From positions 8,303,001 to 8,367,000 of the forward strand of contig NC_134763.1 in NCBI RefSeq assembly GCF_050436995.1: DNA of 64,000 bases. Reading direction: 5' to 3'. The DNA comes from Anticarsia gemmatalis. Taxonomy: Eukaryota; Arthropoda; Insecta; Lepidoptera; Erebidae. The translations under genes were made by a program, and so were the position numbers. Positions within the stretch are counted from its first letter, which is position 1, and every line of letters begins with the position of its first letter. Shown piece by piece: positions 33,927 to 44,972 of this stretch. Below the pieces are notes generated by a model, which did not search any database, had not been told where the DNA came from, and saw only the letters and a list, made by a program, of their open reading frames with translations.

Positions 33927-34734
33927 TGTTTATGTCAGTGCTTTATGCATAAAGACAAATGTTACATGCGTAGTAGTGTGTGTAATGTTTTATTTATTGA
34001 TTTAATGTACTTTATGAGCATTATTATAAAAAATATAAGCATTCTGCACTACTCCTACATATCAACTGTAAGTGTGCCAAATTTCATACTTCTGCGTCCG
34101 CGTATTTTTTGTCAAAACGTGTTGAAAGTTTTTGCCTCACGTATTAATATAAAGATTAAATGTGTTAGTTAAATCTTTGATTTTTTATTAAAATTTGTAA
34201 TTCGTAACGTCATGTCATCGAAAAACTAATAGAAAAAAGAAAAATGTTTTGGTACCCTTCTTCGACTACGTGGAAGGTATGTGTAATAATATGTATGTAC
34301 ATACATACATATTATACTCATATTCGTCTGCGTTTTGAATAAATAGATAGCAAATAATACACTTTTTTACTTACTGTGTCTATTATATTGTTTATTTATT
34401 TATTTTAAACTTCATAATATATACATGTGTATATAGGCGGACTTAATGCCAAAAGCTTTATCTACCAGTCTACCTTAAGTACCTTAGAGTACCATGCAGA
34501 GATTGAAAGAAGTAGGTGTTTTAAAAAAAAAAATATGAAAGGCGTTAAAGAACAAGGTTTACAAATAAATAAAAATAAGGTCATGTACGTGTACCTAAAT
34601 ATAGATAGGTTTATACATACATCATTATTAACAAATAAGAAATATTGAATACAAAAAATCCATATACATTAATAAGTAATATAAATTTACTTACTATATA
34701 CTGAATTATAATATATATATTTATAAAAACTAAG
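33927..34734. other. AT-rich spacer after gene 4
   Basis: No recognisable gene or repeat boundary. Short ORFs here have no domain or biased composition beyond AT-richness. CATACATACATACATA-like runs occur near 34300. Confidence 0.5.
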
Positions 34735-35059
34735 ACAAGTGTGACGATTCTGCAACTTGTTTTAACAAGAGATTCTGCACTTTGCTCTTAAACATAAGAT
34801 GGTTAGTGGACACTGGACATCCTGATTTCAAGAGGCAGCGCATTCCATAAGAAATCAGATTGGACAGGAAAGGAAGAGTTGACAAACCCAGAAGTGTGAG
34901 ATGGACAGAGGAGAAGATTGTTTGAGGAACGGAGGTTACGGTTGTGATTGTCACACAGATATTGAAAGTAAGGAGTTAGGTAGGCTGGAGGAGTAGAAGA
35001 AGTAAGAAAAGAGAAGAGAGTCGTGAGTGCACGTAAATGACGACGCTCACGAATAGGCA
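34735..35059 (-). mobile_element. Jockey/CR1-like LINE, 3' part of the ORF (left piece of a split element)
   Basis: Minus-strand coding remnant. Its blocks are LRYLPIRERRHLRAL, LTSSTPPAYL, HNRNLRSS, FLWNALPLEIR and finally FKSKVQNLLLKQ before a stop. This is the C-terminal end typical of jockey/CR1-type reverse-transcriptase ORFs. A frame change near 34.8 kb breaks it. It is the downstream continuation of the fragment at 42046-42380. Two later insertions separate the two pieces. Confidence 0.7.
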
Positions 35060-36362
35060 GGTACCTAAGTTGGGGTACCGGACGGCAGTCACGTGCGGTG
35101 TTCCACAGGGGTCGGTTTTGGGGCCGACTCTGTGGAACATTGGCTATGACTGGGTGCTGCGGGCTCAGCTCGAGACAGGGATCGGCGTAACATGTTACGC
35201 TGACGACACCCTCGTCACAGCCCACGGCAATACCCATCGCGAGGCGGCTGTTTTGGCCACGGCGGGCGTCGCATCCATTGTCGGCCGTATCAGAGCTCTT
35301 GGCCTTAACGTTGCTCTGGACAAGTCAGAGGCTATCGTTTTCCACGGGCCCCGAAATGCGCCGCCAGACGGGGCGCATATAGTTGTCGGAGGGGTTACCA
35401 TTGGCATTGGCAGGGCGATGCGGTATCTCGGCATCGTCCTGGATAGCCGGTGGAACTTTAAAGACCACTTTCGACGCTTAGCACCTCGAATAATTGGTGC
35501 TGCAGGGGCCCTGGGGCGACTGCTTCCAAATATCGGGGGCCCAGGTGACGTTTGTCGTCGGCTCTACACGGGTGTGGTGAGATCAATGGCTCTTTATGGT
35601 GCTCCCATCTGGGCTGACGCGCTGCGCCGCGAGAACATCGCGGTATTGCGAAGGCCACAGCGTGTACTCGCCATCAGGGCCGTGAGGGGCTACGCCACCG
35701 TGTCCTTTGAGGCAGCATGCGTCCTCGCGGGGACTCCCCCGTGGGATCTGGAAGCCAAAGTCTTGGCAAACGTTTACCGCCGGACTGCGGAGGCCAGGAC
35801 CCGGGGGACCGGTCTGGAGCTGGAGACCATTGCACGGTGGAGACAAGAGTCTCGCCGAGATGTTCTCCGGACCTGGACCGAGCGGCTGGAGGATCCGAGC
35901 GCCGGGGTGTTAACCATCGGCGCCATCCGGCCGGTCCTTTCTGAGTGGACAAGTAGGGGGCACGGTGCGATCACTTACTGCCTTACACAGGTCCTTAGCG
36001 GTCACGGCTGCTTCGGCCGATACCTGTGGAAGGTGGCACGGAGGGAGCCGACGGCAGAGTGTCATCATTGCGGCGCCGAGGAAGATACGGCGGCGCACAC
36101 ACTTTCCGACTGCGCGGCGTGGACCACACAGAGGGCGCGCCTTGTTGAGGTGGTGGGCGCCGATTTGTCGCTGCCGGCCGTCGTCAGGGCCATTGCGTGC
36201 GACGCCTCGGCGTGGAGGGCGATGATAACCTTCTGCCAGGAGGTGATATCGCGGAAGGAGGAGGCCGAGAGGGCGCGTGAGAATGATCCCCTTGCCGCCC
36301 AGATGCGTCGCCGCCGGGTAGGTCGCCGGCGTCTGGCGCACGATCGGCGCATCCCACCTTAG
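35037..36362 (+). CDS. Reverse transcriptase C-terminal region of the R1-like LINE (partial ORF2)
   Basis: Open reading frame of 441 codons; the first 13 lie in the flanking element, so the ATG at 35037 is not a natural start. It includes the RT blocks TCGVPQGSVLGP and TCYADDTL (catalytic YADD), then RYLGIVLDSRW, a thumb/connector with RSMALYGAPIW, and a C-terminal zinc-knuckle-like CHHCGAEEDTAAHTLSDC (C-x2-C-x8-H-x4-C). The tail is very basic (RRRRVGRRRL). The endonuclease and the first half of RT are missing, so it cannot move by itself. GC at third positions is much higher than in neighbouring genes, as usual for this LINE group. Minus-strand and other-frame ORFs over it are shadows. Confidence 0.85.
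   Translation: MTTLTNRQVPKLGYRTAVTCGVPQGSVLGPTLWNIGYDWVLRAQLETGIGVTCYADDTLVTAHGNTHREAAVLATAGVASIVGRIRALGLNVALDKSEAIVFHGPRNAPPDGAHIVVGGVTIGIGRAMRYLGIVLDSRWNFKDHFRRLAPRIIGAAGALGRLLPNIGGPGDVCRRLYTGVVRSMALYGAPIWADALRRENIAVLRRPQRVLAIRAVRGYATVSFEAACVLAGTPPWDLEAKVLANVYRRTAEARTRGTGLELETIARWRQESRRDVLRTWTERLEDPSAGVLTIGAIRPVLSEWTSRGHGAITYCLTQVLSGHGCFGRYLWKVARREPTAECHHCGAEEDTAAHTLSDCAAWTTQRARLVEVVGADLSLPAVVRAIACDASAWRAMITFCQEVISRKEEAERARENDPLAAQMRRRRVGRRRLAHDRRIPP
35060..35075 (+). repeat. Target-site duplication, left copy (R1-like LINE)
   Basis: GGTACCTAAGTTGGGG, repeated exactly at 36729-36744 on the other side of the LINE. The sequence belongs to the host jockey/CR1-like element. Confidence 0.85.
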
Positions 36363-36692
36363 TGAGGACCTTGGGCGGCGGCTACGGGGACACTGCCGCC
36401 CAGTTAAATAGGTCCTCTCGAGGGTTGCCGATGAGTTGTTGTGTCCGGCTCATCGGCATTTAGGTAATCAGGTGCTTTAGGCAGCCTCTGTGAGGGACCC
36501 CTAAATTGGGGCAACCGCGTGGCGTGCGGCTTGCGGTACATGCTTCGGCAGTTATCCCGCCGCACGCCGCCACAAGCGGCCGTGAGGATACACGTGGCGG
36601 TTTAGTGGGTATGCCCGCCCTTCTGGCGGGAGAGCCCCACATAACCCTGCACTCAACCCAGAGTGCAGGTGTATGCATAAAACATTAGCCAC

Positions 36693-36728
<36 letters not shown>
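35076..36728 (+). mobile_element. 5'-truncated R1-clade-like LINE with poly(A) tail
   Basis: A GC-rich, 1.65-kb insertion starting inside the reverse-transcriptase domain, with an open frame to the TAA at 36362. It has a 3' UTR containing CGGGAGAGCCCCACATAACC and a 33-A tail (36696-36728). A 16-bp duplication flanks it, so it is a standard target-primed insertion. The intact frame and perfect duplication indicate a recent event. Confidence 0.85.
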
Positions 36729-36730
<2 letters not shown>

Positions 36731-36744
36731 TACCTAAGTTGGGG
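36729..36744 (+). repeat. Target-site duplication, right copy (R1-like LINE)
   Basis: Exact copy of 35060-35075 directly after the poly(A) tail. A short stretch of the host LINE (36745-36761) follows before the LTR element. Confidence 0.85.
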
Positions 36745-36761
36745 GCGATAAGTATATATAT

Positions 36762-37089
36762 TGTTAGAGGAAGAAAAAGAAATGCCATATGTATTAGAGG
36801 AAGTAAAAGAAATGTGACGTTGGTCACGTGACCGAGTCCATAAAAGGGCTGCGAGCTCATTCTGAGCTCTCTTTTCCATAGGATTCACTAGCTAAGGGGT
36901 ACCTCTGCCCGTTTGAATGGTCACGCTGTATTTTTCTCATTATTTATTTGTCTGTAATTGATTTTTGAAGTGATTCAGTTTGTATGTGTTAAGAGCTTGT
37001 TAATTTGCTAAAGATTGTGACTTATAGTAAAACTGTTCTATGTGATAAATATTTTCTTTTATTTGCTTCCACTTCTGGTTATCCTAAAA
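36762..37089 (+). repeat. 5' long terminal repeat of a gypsy-like element
   Basis: 328 bp beginning TGTTAGAGGAAGAAAAAG, matching 41718-42045 almost base for base by eye. Contains the promoter-like GTCCATAAAAGGGCTGCGAG and ends GGTTATCCTAAAA. The flanks ATAT on the left and ATAT after the right LTR fit a 4-bp target duplication. Confidence 0.85.
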
Positions 37090-38326
37090 TCAGAAGTGGG
37101 ATACACCATACGCCTTCTATTCCGCTCTGACCATTGAATACGGCAGTTTGACATTTCTTTTGACATTTTCGGTTATGAGATTTTACAAAAGCGTATTTTA
37201 TTGTTATAAATACGGATTACGTGAGTTATTGCGCTACATGTAAGTATCGTGTACCTCCGTGAGATCTGGTGAGTGTTTCAAACTTATTCTTGTGCACAAC
37301 ATCGCTATTGAAGCTCAATGTCCTAAACTTTCGCTTGCTTGGTTATAAAGAAAAATGTTGTAAATATGCCCAATAACGGTTGTGAAAGCAGGAGCCGCCC
37401 TGGAAGACCCGAGTTGCGTTGTCATTGGTGTGATTTACGCTCTAGAAATGGCGAGTTCTGTTTTAGAAGTTGCGATATGTGTTGCGGCTGTCATCATTCA
37501 ACGGCGGACCATATGTTTCTCTAATTCACGTACTAATTCAACAAATTTAACATGTTCTAGATCGTTTGTCGATGTCTATGATGGTTGAGGAACAACAGCG
37601 TACGCCTTGCGAGCCGACGGCTGCCAATCAATGTGTCACATGCAACTCATCGCTGCAATCACCGCGGCTGTGGCAGCGCGTGTGCATGACGCAAGCACGG
37701 TTGGGTGTGGTGCGGTGCTTCTTCAAGTTCATGAAAACGGACTCAAGCGAGCGGTTGGCTATTTTAGTAAGCGAATTTAGGGAGCGGTGTCTTGATACCA
37801 TTCGTGTTAGCTCGAGACTCTAGCAGCTGTTAAGATCTTGCAGCACTACAGACATTATTTAGGCTGTATTCTTTTCAAAGTGGTTACTGACTGTAATGCA
37901 CTTAAGTTCACGCAACAGAAAAATAAATCTATTGCTACGTGTTGCCGGATAGTGGATGTATTTACATGATTTTAACTTAACCCTGGAGTACCGTAAGGGT
38001 AAAGGACATGAATGTCGCGCGCAGACTATTTTAGTCGTAATCCAGTTAATGTTTAGTCTTCTTAGAGTCTCCCACGATGAATATGGACTTTAGAGATTGT
38101 TAGAAATCATTTTTGATTCCCTTGCTTAAGATCATTTGTGCAGAAATACACAAATCATTGTCTTATTTGTTAAACACATAGAAAGGTACCGAGTGCTTCA
38201 CAACAACCAATACACTCTTGGTATAAACCTTATGTCTCTTAGACATACATAGTTCATGCAGATGTATTAGGTCCTCTTCCTCAATCAAATGGTTATCGAT
38301 ATGTTCTGATTGTAATAGATGCTTTT

Positions 38327-38577
38327 TAGGGTTCTATACCCAAAGGGTAAAACGGGACCCTATTGCAAAGCCCGCGCTGTCTATTTGTCTCCAGGCAGTA
38401 TCTCGTAATTAGATCAGTGGTATTTGTGTGAAAGAGTAACAAACATGCATACATACGTTCATACGTACATGCATACATACATGCATTCTCACAAACTTTC
38501 GCGTTTATAATATTAGTAGGATGGTGGTACGGAACCCTTCTTGCGCGATTCCGACTTGTATATAGCCGGTTCTTTAA
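38327..38577 (+). repeat. Dispersed repeat inserted into the integrase remnant
   Basis: TAGGGTTCTATACCCAAAGG at the left and GGTACGGAACCCTTCTTGCG at the right form inverted-looking ends of a common insect repeat. Its middle is replaced by AAAGAGTAACAAACATGCAT ... AACTTTCGCGTTTATAATAT. That second sequence also occurs near 16120-16200. Confidence 0.55.
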
Positions 38578-39257
38578 AAATATTATTTTTTGTGTCCTGT
38601 GCTTGGTCACTTGACAGTAATGAGTTAAAGCGACTCTTTACGAATGTTGTTTCTTTATTCGGTACGCCAGAATTAATAGTAACAGACTGTGGTAGAATGT
38701 TTCAGAGTTCAGTGTTTTCGAAATTTGTATCAGAGTTAGGTAACGATTCATATGTCATTATACCGGAGATGCATCATTCAAACAGGCAGGTAGAACGTTG
38801 TCGTTGAACGTTACTGAACGTGATCGTAAACATTGTAATTATCGTCGAGATGAATGGGCAGAAATGTTGATCTTTAGCTACTGCGACGATAGTAAGGAAC
38901 CCTACAGCAATATCACATGACGCAACGGGCTCCATACCCGGCCTGTCGTGGGACGAGGGGCGGACGAGCCTTCTGTGCGATGGAGATCAACGCGGTTCGT
39001 TATGAGGTTTTGTTGACAAAAGACTTGAGCTAGCTGTCCACGGACCATGATGAACGTTGACTATGGATTGAGTTATTAGTGTTTGAAAAATAGGGCAGTA
39101 TGTGTCATCATTGGCCTGTGTGCATCTTTTGCAGATGATTCAGGTGGCGTCAGATAGAGGAATGAATTAGTAATGAGGGAACATCTTCGTTCGTGACTTA
39201 AAAGATCTATGCGGGAGTGACAACCGAGGTCGACGGTGGGTTGGAGGCACATAAATG

Positions 39258-39755
39258 TTATAGTGTCCGTTTATGTGCTAACTTGTTGAGCCAGGTGCTG
39301 TCGTGAGTAGTGACGCCGTCAGCTAGTGTCCTTTTCCATGCATTACGTTCCTTAGCTTGGCTCTTCCAGGTCAAGTGATCAATGCCAAATGATGCCATGT
39401 CGCGCCTGGCGCTGTCCTTAAAACGTAATATGGTTATTATGGGACGGCCGACAGTTCTTTTAGCGTCAGCTATTTCGCCGAGCGATATTTTTCTAGGCAA
39501 ACGAGAAACGTCCATCCGATGCACGTGTCCTAGCCAACGAAGGCGTCTTTGTTTTAGTAAAGCCATGACACTAGGTAGCTTAGCGATAGCAAGTATCTCG
39601 CCGTTTGTGAACTTATCCTCCCATTTAATGCCCAAGATTTTGCGAAGACAGCGCATGTGAAAGTTATTGAGCTTTCGTTTCTGCTTAGCATATGATGTCC
39701 ACGTCCCAGCTCCGTACAAGAGTATGCTTAAGACGCAAGCTTGGTAAACAAGCAT
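39258..39755 (-). mobile_element. RTE-like LINE fragment (C-terminal end of reverse transcriptase)
   Basis: Open frame of 165 codons on the minus strand, ending in a stop. It includes VLSILLYGAGTW, FHMRCLRKILGIKW, LRWLGHVHRM, RLPRKISLGE and DHLTWKSQAKERNAWKR. This block order is typical of RTE-type LINE C-termini. The rest of the element is missing and a tRNA SINE follows at its 5' side. The intact frame suggests a fairly recent insertion into the older LTR element. Confidence 0.75.
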
Positions 39756-39781
39756 TTTTGCGATTGTGCGATTTGTCAGAT

Positions 39782-39975
39782 GTGGCTATGGTCGCCACGC
39801 CGCTATCATTGTGACGAGAGATTGTGAGTTCAATCCCCACACAGAACAATTATTTGTGCTTTGCACGATTAGTGGTTTTGAGTCCAGTTATACTTTGTGA
39901 CCGTTGTTTGAATGATTGCAAAAGTCCCCGTGATACAAGAGTAATTCTTAATGCGGGAGTTGTCTTTTAAAAAAG
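39782..39975 (+). repeat. tRNA-derived SINE (family B)
   Basis: GTGGCTATGGTCGCCACGCC, box B GTGAGTTCAATCCCCACACA, and the body up to GAGTAATTCTTAATGCGGGA match the family seen at 13977. Confidence 0.6.
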
Positions 39976-41285
39976 AACTCAGTAGGATAACTAGTCCATC
40001 GCGTTCATATCCATCACGGACGGATGCGGACCAGCTCGCGCACGACACTCCATGGGAAGGGTCTTGTCCGTGGTAGCGCAGATCGTCTGTGGCTGTGCGC
40101 CGGTATCCGTCGCGAGGCAGTAACTTCAAAGGTGTGGTGCGACGGGATCCGAGTGTGTCTCATATTATGATAAGATTTTCCGAATCCTTCTCCATGATCC
40201 CACTGGAAGGATCACAGAACAGGGAATGTTATCTACTGTGATCAAACAAGGTTTCGTTTTACTTTTGTTGGAACGCATAATAATTTAGTAATTGTTATTA
40301 CAGCCGCAGTTGCTGCGACGATATGTACTTTCATTTTGGAATGAAGATTTACACAGACCAACGCGTACCGTTGAAAGAGCCCTGTCTGTGTGCGTTGCCG
40401 TCTGTGGTCGTCGGCTGTGAGTGATCCAGAGAACCACGTACCGTGGCAGTCCAGCGTAAGAAAGATGGGTGTCCGTGTGGCGGCTGTCCTTGCGGCACCG
40501 TGTGGGCTGTGCGCCCCCTGCGGTCCTTCTGGACCGTGCTGCCTGTGTGGCTCAGGCGGTCAGTGCAAACCGAGGTGGAGTGGCTAATTGCGGTTATGCG
40601 GCTTTGTCTTCGTTCGGAAGTTGTGTGAGTGTCGTCACTGTACACGATGTTAGCCTGATTGAGCGACTGATCGACGCTATACTTTTTGGTCAACACCACA
40701 GATGATAAAAGTCATGTTTTATCTGGTAAAGAGTCAATGCCATTTTCCTGCTTGTGTATTATTTTCTGGTAACGGAGGTAATGTAAGGTATGGTAAGGTA
40801 TGAGGTATTCTGGTAATGATGGTAAATAATTATGGCTACAGCTTAGTTTGATACCTACTGTGCTACGAGTAGGATTTCATCATCTATAGAATGACTGCGC
40901 CAAGGTTTGTTTAATCTACAGATCGTTTACCGACCGGTGAGCGCAACTGTGGATGGCCGATGCGGCGTTCTAGATGACCTGATGAGAAGTGCTTTCCTCG
41001 CATTGGTGGTTGCGAGTGGCTGGCCGAAGCGGTTTCCCGGATGACATGTTGGCGTTTGGCTGCTGTCTACGTCTGCTGTTGTTGTGTGAAGCGAACGTGC
41101 CTCTGTCTATATCTTCCCTCGGTGTGATGACCTGAGGTGGTAACCAGTAATTGGTGTTGGTGAGAAATATGCGAGTGGCCTCTATTTCTCACACCGGAGA
41201 TAGCGAACGCAGGGCTTCCTCTCTGTGGTTTGTTTTGACTTTATAGACTTTATTGTGTGTGACTTTATTGACTTTATTATGTATG

Positions 41286-41470
41286 ACTTTATGACTTTGT
41301 ATATGACTTTGTATATGACTTTGTATATGACTTTGTGTTTGGCTTTGTGTTTGGCTTTGTGTGGCTTTGTGTGGCTTTGTGTGTGGCTTTGTGTTTGACT
41401 TTGTGTACGGCTTTGTGTACGGCTTTGTGTACGGCTTTGTGTACGACTTTGTGTACGACTTTGTGTACGA
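41286..41470 (+). repeat. 12-bp minisatellite (variants of GACTTTGTGTAY)
   Basis: About fifteen units of 10-12 bp such as ATGACTTTGTAT, TTGGCTTTGTGT, ACGGCTTTGTGT and ACGACTTTGTGT, grouped into blocks of identical neighbours. Because the unit is a multiple of three, it gives an incidental ORF of repeating Leu-Cys-Thr. It lies just inside the 3' LTR. Confidence 0.85.
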
Positions 41471-41717
41471 CTTTATTGTGTATAACTATATGTCTAAAAC
41501 AAAATAGATTTTGTCTTCATTGTTTTACAACTGGTGTTATGTTCTCAGATGATGTCAAGGTGACCTGAAATCAACGTCTGGGCTAGCTGCCACGTACGAG
41601 AGATTGACTAGGCCTATGCCTAGCACCTCCGTAGCTGCGGAGCCCCTGCGGAGCCCCTGCGGTGCCCCTGCGGAATCTAAGAGGAGTCCGAGAACGTCCT
41701 CCTGTCAGGAGAGGCCG

Positions 41718-42045
41718 TGTTAGAGGAAGAAAAAGAAATGCCATATGTATTAGAGGAAGTAAAAGAAATGTGACGTTGGTCACGTGACCGAGTCCATAAA
41801 AGGGCTGCGAGCTCATTCTGAGCTCTCTTTTCCATAGGATTCACTAGCTAAGGGGTACCTCTGCCCGTTTGAATGGTCACGCTGTATTTTTCTCATTATT
41901 TATTTGTCTGTAATTGATTTTTGAAGTGATTCAGTTTGTATGTGTTAAGAGCTTGTTAATTTGCTAAAGATTGTGACTTATAGTAAAACTGTTCTATGTG
42001 ATAAATATTTTCTTTTATTTGCTTCCACTTCTGGTTATCCTAAAA
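41718..42045 (+). repeat. 3' long terminal repeat of the gypsy-like element
   Basis: 328 bp, nearly identical to 36762-37089, starting TGTTAGAGGAAG and ending ATCCTAAAA, then ATATGATC of the host LINE. Confidence 0.85.
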
Positions 42046-42380
42046 ATATGATCATACTTGCAGAGGTTGAAGATGAATCGAATGCAGTTGTTAAGAAGGC
42101 GGTCTAGTTTGTTGAGGAGATCTGCATTCAGGTCAAAATAACACATCACCATAGTCGATCAGAGGGAAGATTAAGGTCTGCACAAGCAAAACTTTAGTCC
42201 CAGATGGCAAAAAGTTCTTAAGACGATATAGTGCTCTCAGTATGCCAGTGGCCCTTTTACATATATTAGAAACTTGGGCTCTCCAGCTTAAAGTTGAGTC
42301 CAAGTACAGGCCGAGATCTTTCACGGTAGGGGTCAGTTCTATGGTAGAGCCATTAAATAGAACTAGTGGTACTTGCATAT
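42046..42380 (-). mobile_element. Jockey/CR1-like LINE, right piece of the split element
   Basis: Minus-strand blocks VKDLGLYLDSTLSW, LKNFLPSGTKVLLVQ and FPLIDYGDVLF, then LNNCIRFIF and KYDH just before the LTR. These precede, in normal RT order, the blocks found at 34735-35059, so the two pieces are one insertion. A stop codon follows DVLF and there is no upstream RT core, so the copy is 5'-truncated. Confidence 0.7.
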
Positions 42381-42529
42381 GATTTCACCTACTAATGCTA
42401 CGATTAGACTAAGGCTTACGATATTACACTCTCTATACACATAATAATTTATCTTTACCAAAAATAACCAACCACATTGTTATTGAAAGAGTTAGGCTTG
42501 CTACTTCCATATTCCGTATTCGGTTCGAA

Positions 42530-42792
42530 TCTATACTAATATTATAAAGCTGAAGAGTTTGTTTGTTTGTTTGTTTGTTTGAACGCAATAATCTCAAAAA
42601 CTACTGGTCCGATTTGAAAAATTCAGTGTCTTTCAGTGTTAGATAGTCCATTTATCGAGGAAGGCTATAAGCTATATATCATTACGTTACGACCAACAGG
42701 AGCAAAGTAGCAATAAAAAATGTTACGAAAACGGGGAAAATTATGACCCGTTCTCTCTTATTGACGCAGACGAAGTTGCGGGGGTCAGCTAG
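42530..42792 (+). mobile_element. Helitron-like non-autonomous element
   Basis: Starts TCTATACTAATATTATAAAG, has (GTTT)n at 42557-42580, and ends GACGAAGTTGCGGGGGTCAGCTAG-T. Confidence 0.7.
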
Positions 42793-43216
42793 TGTATGAT
42801 ATTAAAGATTACTGTTGATTACAGCCCAAATATATACAGTTAAATAAAGCATATATTATGAATGTGATGTGTATAAAATGAATGAATGGCGAAAAACACT
42901 GCCTATCGATACTAAGAGCAATCAATAATTGTGGTTACAGAGTCTACGGACAATATGTACATTGCCTTATACCGGGCACGTTGCTAAACTCTGTGCTACT
43001 ATTGAGAATATTCCAATAGACATTAGAAAAAACTGCACGTAGCGCTTACCTCGTCATAAAACGTTCCAATACCTATCTCGTGACCCAGGCAAAATAACCA
43101 GTGAGTGAGATAGCAATATTATAATGTATTCTTTATATATAAAGAAAGTAAGAACTTTGTGAGTTTGTATGTCTATGGACTATGTATGGCGTAATCTAAA
43201 AAACTGAAGTCTGGAA

Positions 43217-43440
43217 TCAGCCTAGCCTTTCTTCTGACTATCTTAGAGTTGGCTTCAGTCTCGCCGGATGCAGCTCAATACCAGTATTTTACATGGAGCG
43301 TCTGCCTATCGGACCACAACCCAGTTACCTGGTAAGATACCCCTTGGTAGAATTGGTTGTCACTTTCAAGCTTCTGACTACTGGGAATGAATGTGAAAGA
43401 TCTTTGAAATTTACAGCCAGGACCCAGAATTTAACGGCAA
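43217..43440 (+). repeat. Copy of the dispersed 5S-box repeat
   Basis: AGCCTAGCCTTTCTTCTGAC, TCGCCGGATGCAGCTCAATA, TTTTACATGGAGCGTCTGCC and CAGGACCCAGAATTTAACG follow the family order. Confidence 0.55.
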
Positions 43441-43683
43441 TGGGCGACGGGCCATTACAGATGGATGTTACGGATGTCGGTAAAAAACAGAATACGGGTA
43501 AAACTGGGGTAGGTCACTAGTTTATAGATAATTCCTTATTGATCACATATGCAGTTATTGTAAGAACAAAATACCTGCATCTGTGTAAACAATATAAATA
43601 AGGAAAATTGTTTTAAAAACATTATTACAGACAAAATAGGTAAAAAAAACTATTAAGAGAAAAAAACAATTTTAATTTTTTTT

Positions 43684-43874
43684 AAAGACTACTCCCTCAG
43701 TATGCATTGCTCTTGTGTCGCGGGAACTTTTACAAACAACGGACAAAAGGTACAAACAGACCTGAAACAACTATTTTTGGACAAATAATATTTGTTCCAT
43801 GAGGGAATCGAACCCACGACCTACCGATGCAATCATAGTGACGTGGTACCTTAACCACTGCGTCACGGAGGAAG
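43684..43874 (-). repeat. tRNA-derived SINE (family B)
   Basis: The minus-strand head CCTCCGTGACGCAGTGGTTA and box B GGGTTCGATTCCCTCATGG are followed by the family B body. Confidence 0.65.
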
Positions 43875-44072
43875 ATAATTTTTTAAATTTTACTGTGTAG
43901 CCACTTTGATACTGGCCACATCTTGTTGTAAATACATAGAATTATTATTATTTTAATGTAAATAATAACATGCGAATGCTCTCTACGAAGTTGACGGGCT
44001 ATAGTTAATCGTCTTTACTGCTGACTCTTGAGAAGTACTTTCTGTAGAATGTACAATCCTAGACAGATCTGC

Positions 44073-44239
44073 GGGCTTATCACGTATCTCAGTTGACAGC
44101 TAGTGAACGTCAAATTGATGGTCATTATTCAGTACATTGCTGCTTTGACGTAACGTGCTAACCACAGTATTCTAAGGGAGAATACAATGTACAGGGTAGT
44201 GACTTTCAAATATTTGACAACTGAGATACGTGATAGCCC
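44073..44239. repeat. MITE-like element with GGCTTATCACG termini, copy 2
   Basis: The terminal inverted repeats GGGCTTATCACGTATCTCAG and CTGAGATACGTGATAGCCC are nearly perfect here. The body matches 3591-3771. Confidence 0.65.
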
Positions 44240-44278
44240 CCCAGGTAGGTGCACTTTAAAAAATAAATAAATAAATTT

Positions 44279-44582
44279 AACCCATTGATGTCCCACTGCT
44301 GGGCAAGGGTCTCCTCCCGTAATGAGGGAGGGGTTAGGCCTTGAGTCCACCACGCTGGCCAAGTGCGGGTTGGGGACTTTGCATGCCCTAAATAAATGTT
44401 TTAAACAAATTTTTAGGCATGCAAGGTTTCCTCACGATGTTTTCCTTCACCGTTGGAGCATGTGATAATTATTTCTAATACACACATAACTTCGAAAAGT
44501 CATTGGTGTGTTGCCTCGGGTTCGAACCTGCGACCACTGGCGTGGGAGGTGTCAACTTATACCACTCGGCTATCACTGCACT
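44279..44582 (-). repeat. Full-length tRNA-derived SINE (TGTCCCACTGCTGGGC family)
   Basis: The minus-strand head GCAGTGATAGCCGAGTGGTA holds box A; GGTCGCAGGTTCGAACCCGA holds box B. The body runs to the tail CATCAATGGGTTAAATTTA. This is the best copy in the window of a family with at least six partial copies. Confidence 0.7.
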
Positions 44583-44720
44583 TTACAAGGATATTATAAT
44601 TGAATGCATCTAAAAATCGTCTTTATGCTTCTCTAACTAAATAAACCGGCGCGGCGCGGCGTTTGAATATGGGACATGCATATGAAATATAATTTGTCTC
44701 TCGCCATATTGATCCATAAT

Positions 44721-44972
44721 TCCATACTAATATTATAAATGCGAAAGTACCTCTGTCTGTCTGTCTGCTACTCAATCACGCCTAAACTACTGAACCAATT
44801 TGCATGAAATTTGGTATGAAGATATTTTGATACCCGAGAAAGGACATAGGCTATATATCATCACGCTACGACCAAAAGGAGCAGAGTACCAATAATTAAT
44901 ATTACAAAAACGGGGAAAAATTTCACCCATTCTCTCTTATTGGACGCAAGCGAAGTTGCGCGGGTCAGCTAG
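44721..44972 (+). mobile_element. Helitron-like non-autonomous element
   Basis: Starts TCCATACTAATATTATAAAT and ends GCGAAGTTGCGCGGGTCAGC-TAG before T. GTCTGTCTGTCTG and AATTTGGTATGAAGATATTT are internal landmarks. Confidence 0.7.

Larger units (their letters stand above)
37090..41717 (+). mobile_element. Internal region of a degenerate Ty3/gypsy-like LTR retrotransposon
   Basis: Coding remains are in order but full of stops and frameshifts. An RNase H end with FTQQK and DFNLTLEYRKGKG-like wording lies near 37910-38020. An integrase start HADVLGPLPQSNGYRYV lies at 38252-38326. The integrase core resumes at about 38610 with TDCGRMF and IPEMHHSNRQVER. The gag and RT parts are not recognisable, leaving a heavily deleted copy. 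A separate repeat, a LINE fragment, a SINE and a minisatellite have been added inside. The element is non-functional. Confidence 0.7.

Noticed and set aside
35195..36352. Many overlapping ORFs of 60-143 codons on both strands.
   Set aside because: Shadows of the GC-rich R1-like reverse-transcriptase frame.
40349..40705. A 116-codon minus-strand ORF and three plus-strand ORFs inside the LTR element.
   Set aside because: Overlapping in several frames, no domain, and inside a decayed transposon.
41335..41568. 77-codon ORF with Leu-Cys-Thr repeats.
   Set aside because: Produced by the 12-bp minisatellite; no start context or homology.
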